A stretch of DNA of 64,000 nucleotides, taken from contig CM029632.1 in NCBI GenBank assembly GCA_017311315.1, forward strand, positions 18,588,669-18,652,668, written 5' to 3'. The translations under genes and the position numbers were made by a program. Each line of letters starts with the position of its first letter. Positions within the stretch are counted from its first letter, which is position 1. The notes under the pieces were generated by a model. It saw nothing but the letters and a program-made list of their open reading frames with translations. It ran no database searches and was not told the origin of the DNA. The stretch is from Dendrocalamus latiflorus. Its lineage: Eukaryota > Streptophyta > Magnoliopsida > Poales > Poaceae. Positions 1-11,109 of this stretch are shown here, piece after piece.

Positions 1-897
1 ACATTCAGTCTCGCGTCCCCATCATTTTGGACCTCAACAGTCCAACTACACCACCTGGGCACGCTCCTTCTCCGCCGTATTCGGGCAGTACGGGATCGGC
101 GACCACGTCGACGGTTCTCCAGCCAAAGGCGACTCGGATTGGGTCCAGAACGATTGCGCAATCGTCTCCTGGCTCTACAATCGAATCGCCCCAGAGCTCC
201 TCACCACCGTTTCCACGGATGCTGATACGGCCCTCTCCCTCTGGCGTGGCGTCCGCTCCATCTTCCGCGACAACAAGGCAACGCGCTTCGTTTACCTCGG
301 CGCCGAATTCCGCAATTTCTACCAAGGTGACCTCACCGTGCTTGAATATTGCAGCTACATGAAGACCATGGCGGATCGCCTCGCTGATCTTGGCGCCCCC
401 GTCGCCGAGAAGGATCTCGTCTACAACGTCGTCCGCGGCCTCAACCCTCGCCTCCACCACGCCATTCCCCACATCACCCTACGGAAGCGCCTCCCCTCTT
501 TCTTGAAGGCCCGATCCATGCTGCAACTTGAGGAACATTGCATCACCGAGTCAGACAAACTCCGAGATGCAGCGGCCGCCGCTGCCCTGGTCGCCCACAC
601 AAACTCCAGCGGCAACTTGACGACTGGCAACACGGGTGGTTTCAACTCCAACACTCGGCAACGCTCATCCATGCCACCAACCTCAACCTACAAAAAGAAG
701 AAGAAAAAGAGCGGCCCGAACAACCCGACTGGGCCCGCGCCGTCTCTTGGTTACTGGCCAAACGTCAATCCCTGGACCGGCATGATTCAGGCCAGGCCGT
801 TCCAGCCTCCTCCCAACGTCAACACCGGCCACGGCATCCTAGGCGCCCGTCCTCCTGCGCCACCACCGCAGGCTCACATCGCCAACAATGTGAACGT
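1..897 (+). pseudogene. Copia gag, C-terminal part, interrupted
   Basis: The frame through positions 2-897 reads as a plant Copia gag (UBN2/retrotran_gag type). It has the N-Y-T-T-W-A-R motif near 44-64, a helical capsid-like region, and a basic, proline-rich tail. No CCHC zinc knuckle is visible. The first 14 or so codons of the expected gag sequence (V-P-I-I-L-D-L near 15-35) read in a different frame from the rest, so one base seems to be missing near 41-44. The frame is then cut at 897 by the nested element. These breaks make the gag product non-functional unless the insertion is bypassed. Confidence 0.8.
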
Positions 898-1724
898 TGT
901 AAGATCGAGGAGGCCGACTAGAGGGGGGGTGAATAGGCGGTTTAAAAATTCTCTACAAATTAATACTAATCAATTCAAGAGCTTTCCTATTTGCCTAAAC
1001 CAAGTATATAATGCGGAAGCGAAATTCAATTTGGTTTAGCTCAAATAGCGCCTAAGTCAAGCAAGAACGCCTAAGTGCACTAATAATTCTAACCTATGTC
1101 AAAGTTTACAATTCTAGATATACAAGCAATCAATTTAATTCTATGAATGTAAATTGCTTGAATATAAATAGAGCACAAGAAAACAAACCGCAAATAACAC
1201 AATCACTTTTTACCGTGGTGTTCGGAGACTTGCCGGTCTCCCCTAGTCCACGTTGAGGTTAGCCCGAACGAATCGGACCGGCTCCACGAATTAAGCCGAA
1301 ACACCTCCAATCCACTAGTGGTAGCTCTTTCCCGCTCCGGGTAGGTGAGCTCCGACCTTCACAACTTCGCCGGGTCTTCTCACAAACTTCTTGAGAAGAT
1401 CACCGCGCACGACGCCTCCAACGCCGTCTAGGAGTCGGCAAACTCCAAGAGTAACAAGCCAAGTCCCTCACTTGACTCTCACCACGTGCAACGAATGCAC
1501 AAGCTCAATTGGACACTAAGTCCACCTCTAGATGCAACACATGCACTCTAGAACCTCTCTCGCTTCTCACAAAGTGCAACACATGCACAATTGAGTGGAG
1601 AGCCTCACTCTAGCTCAAGACAACAGAAATGAGTCAAGCAACAACATCTCCAACCGGCCATAAGGGGGTATTTATACCCCACACAAGAAAACTAGCCGTT
1701 GGAGCCAAAATCCTGAAAAATCAG

Positions 1725-2170
1725 GACGGGCGGTACTACCGCCGACCAGAGGCCGGTAGTACCGCTCCCGGTTCTGACGCGTAGTAACGGCTATGTCAGA
1801 TGCTCCGAACTAGCCGTTATACCGTCGACGCGGTACTACCGCCAGCCAAACTCCGGTACTACCGCTCCCTGCGGTAGTTCCGCAAAGTCGGTGCGGTACT
1901 TCCGATTTTCAAGAGACTAACTCTTGGTCCGAGCGCTCTCTGGAAAAAACGTTCCGCTCGAGATGCCGGAACTTCCGCCTATGCGGGAGTTCCGTAGTTC
2001 AATCCGCGGTACTACCGTTTTCCGAGAGGCTAAGTCTGGGTCCGGGCGCTCTCTGGAAAAAACGTTCCGCTCGAGGCCCGGAACATCCGGCATCCGGTAG
2101 TACCGCCCACATAGGGCCGGTACTTCCGCTCCAGCCGGTAGTACCGCTCATTGAACGCCCGTACTTCCGC
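1725..2170. repeat. Clustered direct and inverted GGTACTACCGC-type motifs
   Basis: Variants of GGTAGTACCGC and its complement GCGGTACTACCGC recur about a dozen times, along with 'CGGTACTTCCG' and 'GGTAGTTCCGC'. Two longer copies of a segment containing CTCTCTGGAAAAAACGTTCC lie near 1935 and 2050. The cluster is inside the nested LTR-like element and could fold into many small hairpins. Confidence 0.75.
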
Positions 2171-2189
2171 TTTTTCTGAGAAGTGCAGA

Positions 2190-2600
2190 TATCTCAAAAA
2201 ATTTTGCAAAACACATTTGCAAACTACGATATCATGCACACAAGGCTCAAACATGATTTCCAACAAGTTGCAAAACACATTCACACACTTTTGAAATCAT
2301 GCTACAAGGAATTGATACATGGACTTCTCTCGTTTGCAAAACGTATTCGCAAACATGATTTCCAACAAGTTGCAAAACATATTTGCACACTTTTGAAATC
2401 ATGACGCAAAGATTAAATATGAGCTACAACTATTTGCAAAACACATTCGCAAATATAAGTCTCATACACAAGGAATGGAAACATGGACTTCGAGCACTTG
2501 CAAAACACATTTGCAATGCATAGTCCCATGTTACTAGAATTCAATACATGAGCTTCGACCATTTGCAAAACACATTCGCAAATACAAGCATCATGTCAAG
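2190..2600. repeat. Degenerate tandem array around TTGCAAAACACATT
   Basis: The core TTGCAAAACACATTYGCAAA recurs six to seven times, spaced about 60-100 bp. A longer unit, including AACATGATTTCCAACAAGTTGC and then CACTTTTGAAATCATG, is present twice (about 2250-2302 and 2350-2402). The array belongs to the nested LTR-like element. It is followed by a region of repeated 'CAACACATGAAG' and 'CAACTCATGATG' phrases (2800-2990). Confidence 0.7.
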
Positions 2601-3755
2601 ATGAGCTAGAGCAAGTGAGGTTTGAGCTATCAATACATGATGAGACTCAAACTACTAGACATGACCCCTCTTAATAGTACGGCAACCTATACTAGCAATC
2701 CGGTCTTCCAACCAAACACCAAGACCGGTAAAAGACTAGGAACACATCCTTAGCCCTAGCTAGTCATACCTTTGCCTTGGGTCATCGTCTTGATAGGCAT
2801 CAACTCATGATGCTTTCTTTTCATCAACACCATCAACTCATGATGGTCTTCACTTGATCAACACATGATCAATCTTTGACATGCTTCAACACATGAAGCA
2901 TCTTCTTCTCGATGGCCTTCAACACATGAAGCCTTTGTCATCATCAACTTTGACTTGATGATCTTCAACTCATGAAGTCATCCCAAGTCATCTTCATTTG
3001 TGGAATCTAACCTATTTATCCAACTCATGGAAATCGTTAGTCCACAAATCAATTGCCATCAATTACCAAACTTCACCATTAACACATAATGGAGGGACAG
3101 GATTCAACAATCTTCCCTTTTTGGTAATTCATGACAATCTCAACAAATCATGAGATATAAGATTGATTTGCGAGTATACACATTGTACATAACAAATGTA
3201 TACTCTATGATAAGCTTTAATCAAAGCTTACTTATCCGGTTGTCATAAATCATTCATCCATCAACACATAATGAAGAAGCTAGATGACAACCCGATTACA
3301 CATGAGTATATATGAGCTACACAAGATATATATATATAATCAAGAATGTATTTCCAAGTAAAGATCCTAAATATGCATATTAAGAGAAGCATGGATCAAT
3401 ACTTATGAAACTCTAAAATATATAGAGAGCTCCCCCTAAATGTGTGCATACAAGTGTATATAGTGAAGACATATGCACATATTCATTTTACACTAATTGA
3501 GGAGTTCAATCTATATTTTGGATCTAAGGAATGCATTTGTAAATGAGAAAGCGATTTCGAATGCATACCTCTTTGATTTCACCTTTTCATCCAAATGAGA
3601 CTAACCAAAGATAAACTCAAATAAACATATTAGTCTCATAAATTCATTTATCATTTTCACCAAAACATTATAAAGTATATGTCATTAATATCATAATGTC
3701 ATAATTGCATTTGTCATTAACACCAAAACCAACTTAAATGGAGCTTGATCTTTCA

Positions 3756-6700
3756 AACGTCTCTGGACCTTCAGCACCGCTTGACCGGCAGCTCCTCGCG
3801 GCACTGAACAATATATCTCTCCAGCAGCATTCAACCGGCGGCGACTGGTTCCTCGACACTAGCGCGTCCTCTCACATGGCTTCCGGTTCTGGTAATCTTC
3901 GATCCACCACTCCCAACTCCACCTCTACACGGATCATCATGGGCAATGGCTCTTCCCTGCCAGTCACTCACGTTGGTTCCACCACTGTTCCCACCGCCTC
4001 CTCTCCTCTTGTTCTTGAAAATGTGCTTGTCTCTCCCAACCTCATCAAGAATTTAATTTCCGTTCGTACTCTCACCCGTGATAATCCTATTACCATTGAA
4101 TTTGACCAATTCGGTTTTTCCATCAAGGATCTGCACACGAAAGCAGTGATACTACGCAGTGACAGCTCCGGCAACCTCTACCCTGTCCTGGCGCCGGCAT
4201 CATCCTCTCCAAACCTGTGCTTCACCGTCGCGTCCGCAGATCTCTGGCATCAACGACTTGGCCATCCCGAGAACGAGTCCTTCAAACATCTTTTACATTC
4301 CTTCCCTTTCAGTTGTAATAAAGAACCGCTGCATACTTGTCATGTTTGTCGCATCGGCAAAAATGTACGCCTTCCCTTTGCACCATCCACACCAAAAACT
4401 ACAGCTCCTTTTGAATTAATGCATTGCGATGTTTGGACATCACCCGTTCCCAGTTTCACTGGTTTCCAGTATTATCTAGCTTTGCTTGATGATTACACAC
4501 ACTTTGTATGGACATTCCCTCTACGGCACAAATCCGATGTCGCACAAACTATCAAAACCTTCCACGCCTACGCTCGAACTCAGTTCTCGCGCCCCATTCT
4601 CGCCTTCCAAACAGATAATGGCCGCGAATTCGACAATAATGCACTACGCTCCTTTTACTCTGACAACGGCATCGTTCTTCGCCTTTCCTGTCCTTACACT
4701 TCACCTCAAAACAGGAAGGCCGAACGCATTCTCCGCACCCTCAATGATGGCGTCTGCGTTCTCCTTCTTTGTGCCGCCTTACCACCAACATTCTGGGTCG
4801 AAGCCCTCCACACATCTACCTTTCTGCTCAACAGGTGGCCGTGCAAACCCAAATCCAACCCCACGCCCTTCTTTCTCCTTTTCCAGCGTGCCCCGGACTA
4901 TGCCTTTCTCCGTGTCTTCGGATGCTTATGCTATCCTAACACGGAATCCACCAGCACTCACAAACTTGCCGCACGTTCTGTTGCCTGCGTATTCATTGGC
5001 TATTCTTCGGACCATCGTGGTTATCGCTGCTACGACATGGTCACACGGCGTGTTATCGTCTCCAGGCATGTCTCCTTCGATGAGCATGTTTTCCCTTTCC
5101 GTGCCGGTTCAGGCTCCACATCCACGACACCATCGGGATACAATCCATGGCGACCGGATCCGGCCATGACCTCGCCAGATCCCATTCTTCCGCCTACCGC
5201 GTCTCAACGTGCGTCGCCTGCGCGTGTCTCTCTCTCAACTCCACAGCGCACTCCACCGCTGACACGTCCATCTTCGTCGCCACTCAACCCGGGATCACCC
5301 CCCACATCAGGCCCCGCACCCTCCACGTCGCCACCAGCAGTGTCCCCGAGTTGTGCGTCCATCCCCGTGGTCGATCGCGCTCCTTGTCGTCATCCGATGA
5401 CGACTCGATCACAGGCCGGGATGCGCAAACCCAACCCCAAGTACGCGGACATCGCGACGACAGCACCTATCTCTCCCATTCCTCGGACAGTCCATGAGGC
5501 TATGCGGGATCCGAACTGGCGACAGGCGATGCAGGCCGAGTTTGATGCTCTCGTAGCAAATCAAACTTGGGAACTCGTCCCCAAACCCGCTGGAGCACAC
5601 ATTGTCAGCGGCAAATGGATCTTTCGCCACAAATTCAAGGATGACGGCAGCCTTGACAGATACAAGGCACGTTGGGTCATCCGCGGATTCACGCAGCGCG
5701 CCGGCATCGACTACGGCGAAACATTTTGCCCGGTCGTCAAATCGGCAACCATCCGCACCGTGCTCACACTGGCAGCGTCTCGACATTGGCCTGTACACCA
5801 GCTGGACGTCAACAACGCCTTCCTCCACGGTGTTCTCGCTGAGCAAGTTTATGCCCGACAACCTGCAGGATTCGTTGCCCCATCCAAAGAGGACTTTGTC
5901 TGTCATCTCTCCAAGAGCCTCTACGGTCTCAAACAAGCCCCGCGCGCATGGTACACAAGGTTTGCATCCTTCCTCGGAAGTCTTGGTTTCAAACCCACAA
6001 GATCCGACAGTTCACTGTTCACCATCCGGCAAGGAGCAGACTCAGCGTACCTCCTCCTCTACATTGATGATATTGTGCTCACGGCGTCGTCTCCTGCCAT
6101 GCTTCGACGCCTCATCACATCCATCAATGCCGAATTCAAGCTCAAGGACATGGGACCTCTTCACTACTTCCTGGGTATCCAAGTTCAACGCACAGCAGAC
6201 AGTTTTTTCCTCCATCAGCATCAGTATGCACTTGATCTGCTTGAGAGATTTGGCATGACACAATGTCGTCCCTGCTCCACTCCAATCGACATGGACGGCA
6301 AATTGTCTGCAACCTCAGGGACTCCACTCGATGACGCTGCCACATCCGATTACCGCAGCATTGTCGGCGCCCTTCAATACTTAACAATGACACGGCCAGA
6401 CATCCAATACGCAGTCCAACAGGCCTGCCTACATATGCATGCCCCGACGACCGCACACCAAGCTCTCGTGAAGCGCATTCTCAGATATGCCCGTGGTACA
6501 GCCGACCTTGGCATTCATCTGCGCGGCACATCCCCTCTCCAGCTCACGGCGTATAGCGATGCGGACTGGGCAGGATGCCCCGACACAAGACGATCTACAT
6601 CCGGTTTCTGCATTTTCTTGGGCGATGCAATGGTCTCCTGGTCGTCGAAACGGCAAACCACTGTGTCCCGTTCAAGCGCGGAAGTTGAATATCGCGGGGT

Positions 6701-7040
6701 CGCCAATGCCACAGCTGAATGCACCTGGTTGCGTCAGTTACTCGGTGAACTGGACTGTCCATTGCCGCAGGCAACGGTAATTTTTTGTGATAATGTTTCC
6801 GCTTGCTACATGAGCACTAATCCAGTTCATCACCGACGTACTAAACACATTGAACTTGATGTGCACTTTGTGCGGGAAAAGGTGGCTGTCGGTCAGTGCA
6901 AAGTCCTTCATGTACCCACCAACAAGCAGTTTGCAGATGTTATGACTAAGGGGCTGGCTACTGCACTCTTTGAGGATTTCAGGGACAGTATGTGCGTCTG
7001 CAAGCCTCCGACGCTCACACTGCAGGGGGGTGTTAGATAG
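3756..7040 (+). CDS. Copia pol polyprotein (protease, integrase, RT, RNase H)
   Basis: This is one uninterrupted frame. The ATG at 3738 lies in the nested element's tail, so the native reading enters from gag and the first native codons are at the AACGT duplication. In order it holds: an aspartic protease core reading D-T-S-A-S-S-H where D-T/S-G-A is usual; a GAG-pre-integrase HHCC finger (H-Q-R-L-G-H, then C-H-V-C); an integrase core with T-D-N-G-R-E-F and Q-N-R-K-A-E-R (QNG is usual); a reverse transcriptase with the Y-I-D-D catalytic motif; and RNase H with D-A-D-W-A-G and S-S-A-E-V-E-Y. These would process the polyprotein, copy the RNA and integrate the DNA. The changes in the protease triad and integrase motif may impair function. 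It stops just before the polypurine tract. Confidence 0.93.
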   Translation, partial: NVSGPSAPLDRQLLAALNNISLQQHSTGGDWFLDTSASSHMASGSGNLRSTTPNSTSTRIIMGNGSSLPVTHVGSTTVPTASSPLVLENVLVSPNLIKNLISVRTLTRDNPITIEFDQFGFSIKDLHTKAVILRSDSSGNLYPVLAPASSSPNLCFTVASADLWHQRLGHPENESFKHLLHSFPFSCNKEPLHTCHVCRIGKNVRLPFAPSTPKTTAPFELMHCDVWTSPVPSFTGFQYYLALLDDYTHFVWTFPLRHKSDVAQTIKTFHAYARTQFSRPILAFQTDNGREFDNNALRSFYSDNGIVLRLSCPYTSPQNRKAERILRTLNDGVCVLLLCAALPPTFWVEALHTSTFLLNRWPCKPKSNPTPFFLLFQRAPDYAFLRVFGCLCYPNTESTSTHKLAARSVACVFIGYSSDHRGYRCYDMVTRRVIVSRHVSFDEHVFPFRAGSGSTSTTPSGYNPWRPDPAMTSPDPILPPTASQRASPARVSLSTPQRTPPLTRPSSSPLNPGSPPTSGPAPSTSPPAVSPSCASIPVVDRAPCRHPMTTRSQAGMRKPNPKYADIATTAPISPIPRTVHEAMRDPNWRQAMQAEFDALVANQTWELVPKPAGAHIVSGKWIFRHKFKDDGSLDRYKARWVIRGFTQRAGIDYGETFCPVVKSATIRTVLTLAASRHWPVHQLDVNNAFLHGVLAEQVYARQPAGFVAPSKEDFVCHLSKSLYGLKQAPRAWYTRFASFLGSLGFKPTRSDSSLFTIRQGADSAYLLLYIDDIVLTASSPAMLRRLITSINAEFKLKDMGPLHYFLGIQVQRTADSFFLHQHQYALDLLERFGMTQCRPCSTPIDMDGKLSATSGTPLDDAATSDYRSIVGALQYLTMTRPDIQYAVQQACLHMHAPTTAHQALVKRILRYARGTADLGIHLRGTSPLQLTAYSDADWAGCPDTRRSTSGFCIFLGDAMVSWSSKRQTTVSRSSAEVEYRGVANATAECTWLRQLLGELDCPLPQATVIFCDNVSACYMSTNPVHHRRTKHIELDVHFVREKVAVGQCKVLHVPTNKQFADVMTKGLATALFEDFRDSMCVCKPPTLTLQGGVR

Positions 7041-7191
7041 CTGTTGTGCACGTTCTGTGCTTCTCCTGATATCTATCTAGCTAGGTTAGTTAGTTCGTGG
7101 CTAACCGCCTCTCCAGTGTACATGTATATATGACAAGGCAATCAGCAAATACAGTCGAGCTGTTTTTCCACCTCTCATTCCATTGCTTACA
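7031..7191 (+). repeat. 3' LTR of the Copia element
   Basis: It begins TGTTAGATAG directly after the G-rich tract at 7024-7030 and most likely ends CATTGCTTACA at 7191, giving about 161 bp. The ends TGTTAG and CTTACA are nearly inverted repeats. A TATA-like GTATATATGA near 7123 could be the transcription signal. The 5' LTR is outside the window, so the exact 3' boundary and the target duplication cannot be confirmed. Confidence 0.7.
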
Positions 7192-8139
7192 GTAACGTCC
7201 GATGATGATTCGCATATAACTCCTCCTTATCCTGAAATCTGCGAATTTCAATTTTTTGGCTTCTTAATCGGACGAACTTCTACCCTCACAGAATGTTGCG
7301 CCATCAGGTTCTTCTATGAAAATAAGACATACTGGTTCTAAGCTAATTGCAAAACTCCATGCTCACAGCAGTGGCAAGAGAGGAGTTTTTGTCAATTGGA
7401 AGAATAAACCCTACAGAATATTGGGCAGATCATAGATAGATGGTGCTGGAAAGATTAGTTCCTATCACAATTCAAAACTATAAATTCTTGGGATAGACCA
7501 TATTCCATGCACAACGATCAGATTTTTCTAGTCCAAAAGCCGCCACAGCCAATACGAACACTCCCTAATAGATAAAGGCATGTTTATATTAGCTTTTGGC
7601 TTTAACTTTATCTTATGAATAGTAACAGCTTATAGAGAAACTTGTAGAAAATCCGCTTGCAATTTTTACCAATATAAATGAAGTTACTACAGTGTGTACT
7701 ATAATCAACTAGTAAAATTTGCCTTAAAAATACTCTATTTAAAAGTTAGGTACTACAAAAAAGCAGTTTTTAGAAATAAATACGAACAGGCGACTCACAT
7801 AACACATCACAACCATTAGCCCACACATAAGCATAGTAAACAAGTATTCCTGAAACAAGCAAAGTAACTCTTCCAAGATGATGACAGATGTATTGTTTTA
7901 CATCAATGCCAAAGCAAACAAGCACAGGTGAAACATCTGGTAAACCCAGCGATCTAAGGCGTGAAAAACATGTGTAACATCCAGTTAATTTGCTTTATTT
8001 CAAGTTTGCAAGTCATACATATTGCATATGCATGGAAACATGGAGAAGAGTACAAGAACTATAAACTGAACCAAAAATGTTATATCATTCTTGGAGAATC
8101 ATAGAACATCGTAAAAATTCCAACTGCTGGGCCTCACAT
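7192..8139. other. Intergenic, between Copia LTR and QCR8 3' end
   Basis: There is no gene here. The stretch holds one MITE-like piece (7577-7792) and otherwise ordinary AT-rich sequence. The QCR8 3' UTR and poly(A) site should fall just below 8140. Confidence 0.6.
7577..7792. mobile_element. MITE, hAT-like family A
   Basis: The left end GGCATGTTTATATTAGC and the right end TACGAACAGGC are imperfect inverted repeats. The inner phrase ACCAATATAAATGAAGTTAC and then CTATAATCAACTAGTA recurs in diverged form near 10235-10295 and 24395-24450, so these are copies of one family. I found no clean target duplication. Confidence 0.5.
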
Positions 8140-9930
8140 TTAGTATCTGTGGGATAGCTTCTCCTGCTCCTTGTAGTACATTGCATATCTGCATATCCAC
8201 ATCAAAACATATCAGGCATCTTGTGTGTCAAATGTTTGAAATGTGCAACCCATTTATTAAAAAAGGATGTTCAATTGCTTGAAATGTGTAAGTCACTTGT
8301 TGAAAAAAAAGAAGGTTCAATTGTTCAAATTTCATTTCGTAAATTCTATTTCCTTCAAGCGACCATAGATCAACACTTCAACACTAACTCTAGTTCATTC
8401 CCTACTAAATGCATTAACCACACAGAAAATATTCTTTTCTTTCCAGTTTACACACACTGAATTTGTAAGAAGATAATTTTGCTGCCAACATTACTATCAG
8501 AACTCATGCATGTGAGGATTATGTCAATGAGACTCAGTGCTGTCATTAATTCACATTCTGAGGTGAGGGTGTCCTGGTATTATCAAAACAAGCATGTCTA
8601 TCATGCCAGGCAAAGAAAGGTTTCTGACTTCAGCACTACTAAGCCCAAAAACTCATGGTACCGTCTAGGAGGAGAATTATCAAGAGTTGCAAAAGCACCC
8701 TGAGACGTATCCTTAGTATACTGGAGCTAGGCAACGCTTCACCTGGCTTTGCTTGATTGGCTAGGCTTAAGAATAATCCAAACATAATAGTGCATAAAAT
8801 TAGGACGGTTTCCCCAAAAAGCTAGCTAGGTGCAAAAAGGTGAGCACCCCTCAAATGAGTTTTCAGGGCTTCTCCTACTTAGTGAGTTTTTATTGCCAAC
8901 CAGGTTGGAAATTGTGCAGTTTAATAAGACCACCTAAATTAATTTTCTGAAAAATCCAGGATGGAAGGATATTAGGCTAATTTGATCATTCATACACTTA
9001 AGCTAGTCTGCAAATTCAAAGCTACAATGTCATAGAGACTATCCAGGAACCTCGCGAAAGACTTATCAGATAAGACTACCATTCATCAGAAGGGCCCCAA
9101 ACATTCAGGTCGGCAACAATAACAATTAAACCTGCTTCCAATCCATCTAACCTTCCAACGAAGATCATTAGAATTTGAAGTGCATCAACTAAACAACCCG
9201 GTGGAAGACAAGTATTATCTGCCCATATTATTACCTCGCATCAAGACCCACCAAAGACCAAATAGTTGATGGTTCGATAATTCGATTGAAACAGCGATGT
9301 CGTGGTGAAGAAAAAAATCACGACATATGCCATCTCGCGGCACGAACAATTCACATCGAATCAACTGCGCCTAAATTCCCCTTGACATTTTTTTAGTCCC
9401 AAAATCCTGCCTAACTTATCGGGTCAATGTGGACACACATAATAGCAGTTTCAAGAGGCAATCTGATAGCTAGATGCCTCGAGGAGACCATCAGAATCAC
9501 TACGACCAATGGTAAAACGCACCAAATCTGCCTACCAATTCTAAGGAAATGAAGTCGAAACAGAATAAACAGCCCGCGTCGCAATCAAACCTAGACCTTT
9601 ACCGCGCAAACGAAACAAAATAATATGCGGAACCGATCAAACCCTAAACGGATCACGCAGCCAAGCGAACAACACTAGATTCGATCAGATCTGCACAAAT
9701 ACAAGAGAAGATGGGGAGAAGAAGTAAGGGAGGGGAGGGGCGCGCGGGCGCGGTGCGTACTCGTAGGTGCCGATGACTGGGGCGAGGAGGAGCGTGGCAG
9801 AGATCCAGTTCTCCGACACCTTGTGGTGGATCTTGGTGGTGATGTCCTTCCACAGCCCCGGCATCACCTTCTGCTGGAACGGCGACAGCGCGTACACCAC
9901 CGCCTTCATCCGCACCGGCGTCTTCCCCAT
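8140..9930 (-). CDS. QCR8: Cytochrome b-c1 complex subunit 8 (ubiquinol-cytochrome c reductase)
   Basis: Two exons on the minus strand encode 72 residues: 9930-9761 and 8188-8140, with a 1572-bp intron. The donor GTACGC and the acceptor ATATGCAG split a Glu codon. The product starts M-G-K-T-P-V-R-M-K-A and contains K-I-H-H-K-V-S-E-N-W-I-S. It has one membrane segment (about residues 43-58) and ends E-K-L-S-H-R-Y. That is the whole length of the plant QCR8 family. It is a small single-span subunit of mitochondrial complex III that sits next to cytochrome b and helps build the complex that passes electrons from ubiquinol to cytochrome c. The reading past the donor, which gives a proline-rich tail, is intronic. 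The gene looks intact. Confidence 0.95.
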
Positions 9931-10036
9931 CCTCGCCGCTTCGCCTTCCCCTCTCCTTCCTTCTCGGGGTTGCTCAGGCTCCGATCACCGCACGCCGATG
10001 GAGCGGTTTCTGGATCGTTCGACAGCTAGGGTTCGG

Positions 10037-10042
10037 TATATA
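10037..10042 (-). promoter_or_regulatory. TATA box of QCR8
   Basis: On the minus strand CCTATATACC lies about 107 bp upstream of the ATG at 9930. A leader of about 70-80 nt would follow, which is normal for a plant TATA promoter. The 'AACCCTAG' just downstream resembles the telobox found in many plant housekeeping promoters. Confidence 0.55.
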
Positions 10043-10164
10043 GGATAGAGCCGGCGTTGGGCTGGGCCTTCGTGGGCCAACGAGATCAGTAAAATGGACA
10101 CCTACGGGGGCACCCTACGAGTAGCCTTGCTTAGTTGCTTTAGGCCCAGCCTAATTATGGATAG

Positions 10165-10375
10165 TTCTGAGACTCAGACTCTTTTGATTTTAGTTTATAA
10201 ATAGTAACAGTTTGTACAAACGCTTATATGTGATTTTGGCCGATATAAATAAAATTACTACAGTGTATACTACAATTAACTAGTAGACTCCACCTTAAAA
10301 TAAAGATAGGTACTATAAAAAGCTATTTACTGTAGAAAAACAGCTTTTAGAAGCCAATACGAATATGGCGTATAT
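10165..10375. mobile_element. MITE, hAT-like family A
   Basis: It shares the inner phrases GATATAAATAAAATTACTAC and ACAATTAACTAGTAGA with the copy at 7577-7792. Its right end, AGAAGCCAATACGAATATGGC, is the best-preserved terminus of the family. The left end is degenerate. Confidence 0.5.
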
Positions 10376-11109
10376 TATGAACCCAAGTGCTTCCACCCTG
10401 GTTTCGCCGTCATGTGATGCCTACATGTAAGTGGTTTTCCTAAGTATCAACCAATACCATGCATATTACCCCAAGCACTACAACCTTGGTTTTGCCTGCA
10501 TGTGACGCCTATGTATAAGTGGTTTTTGACATGTTAGTTCGTTTTGGATGACATGGAAACCAATAAGCAAAACCACCTCGCTTTTCATAACCTACTACCA
10601 CCTTGGCGTAACTTCGACTAAAAAATGGGTTGAATTGGCCTTGGGTATTTTGCAAGGTATGTTTGAGGGTTGCCACATGTCTGGTTTTATAGTTTATGGT
10701 TAATTTTCAAACTTTGGGAAGAGTTCTGTAGAGTCAAAAATGGGACACCATAATGTCAGGGCAGCATGATTTTAAATGCATGAATTCAACCTAAATTCGG
10801 CTATATTTTTCATAAATTTCATATTTAAGGTATATACCCATCTATAACAATTTAAATGAAACACATACATTTGAAATAACATGCTCAAATTCAAATATTT
10901 TGAGTGAATTTAGATCATATGTTTTGCCAATCTTTCTATAAAACCAACATATACCTACAATCAAACTACCATAAAGAAGGCAACTGCAGTTTGAATTTTA
11001 ATTCAAATTTGTTTGAATTCTATACTCCTAGAAGTACGTACTTCACTTCTTATATACCACTAAAATGATGTTGTTGTACATCTTTATCCTTTTGAGCATA
11101 CTCTAATAA
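10376..11109. other. Intergenic AT-rich stretch
   Basis: No gene or RNA was seen. A phrase of about 25-30 bp containing 'GTGACGCCTA(T/C)(A/G)T(A/G)TAAGTGGTTTT' appears twice (about 10414-10442 and 10502-10530), a weak local duplication. It ends at the proposed 5' end of the Helitron-like element. Confidence 0.5.

Larger units (their letters stand above)
898..3755. mobile_element. Nested 2858-bp solo-LTR-like insertion in Copia gag
   Basis: The unit starts TGTAAGATCGAG and ends CTTGATCTTTCA. The ends are TG...CA and form an imperfect inverted repeat (10 of 12 bases). It is flanked by the 5-bp direct repeat AACGT (893-897 and 3756-3760). Those are marks of LTR-retrotransposon integration. There is no gag-pol inside, so a solo LTR left by LTR-LTR recombination fits best. 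The near-terminal CTAGAGGGGGGGTGAATAGG and the GGTACTACCGC motifs are ones I associate with large grass Copia LTRs of SIRE/Maximus type. That family name, and the orientation, are inference. A non-autonomous full element is the alternative. Confidence 0.75.
1..7191 (+). mobile_element. Ty1/Copia LTR retrotransposon, 5' end outside window, split by a nested insertion
   Basis: The order gag, protease, integrase, reverse transcriptase, RNase H is that of Ty1/Copia. The 5' LTR, primer-binding site and start of gag lie left of the window. The interior is interrupted by a nested element at 898-3755. The coding part ends at 7040. A purine tract ending GGGGGG at 7030 is followed by a short 3' LTR that begins with TG at 7031. 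The pol frame has no stop over about 1,100 codons, so the copy is probably young. The nested insertion and an apparent gag frameshift make it non-autonomous now. Confidence 0.93.

Noticed and set aside
898..3755. The nested insertion as a DNA transposon with TIRs
   Set aside because: Inverted ends of 12 bp do exist, but the TG...CA termini, the 5-bp duplication and the LTR-like length fit a solo LTR better.
1..7191. Copia as an infectious plant virus
   Set aside because: It has LTR-retrotransposon organisation and no envelope or movement-protein gene.
9767..10048. Plus-strand frames over QCR8 exon 1
   Set aside because: They are antisense shadows of a well-recognised exon.
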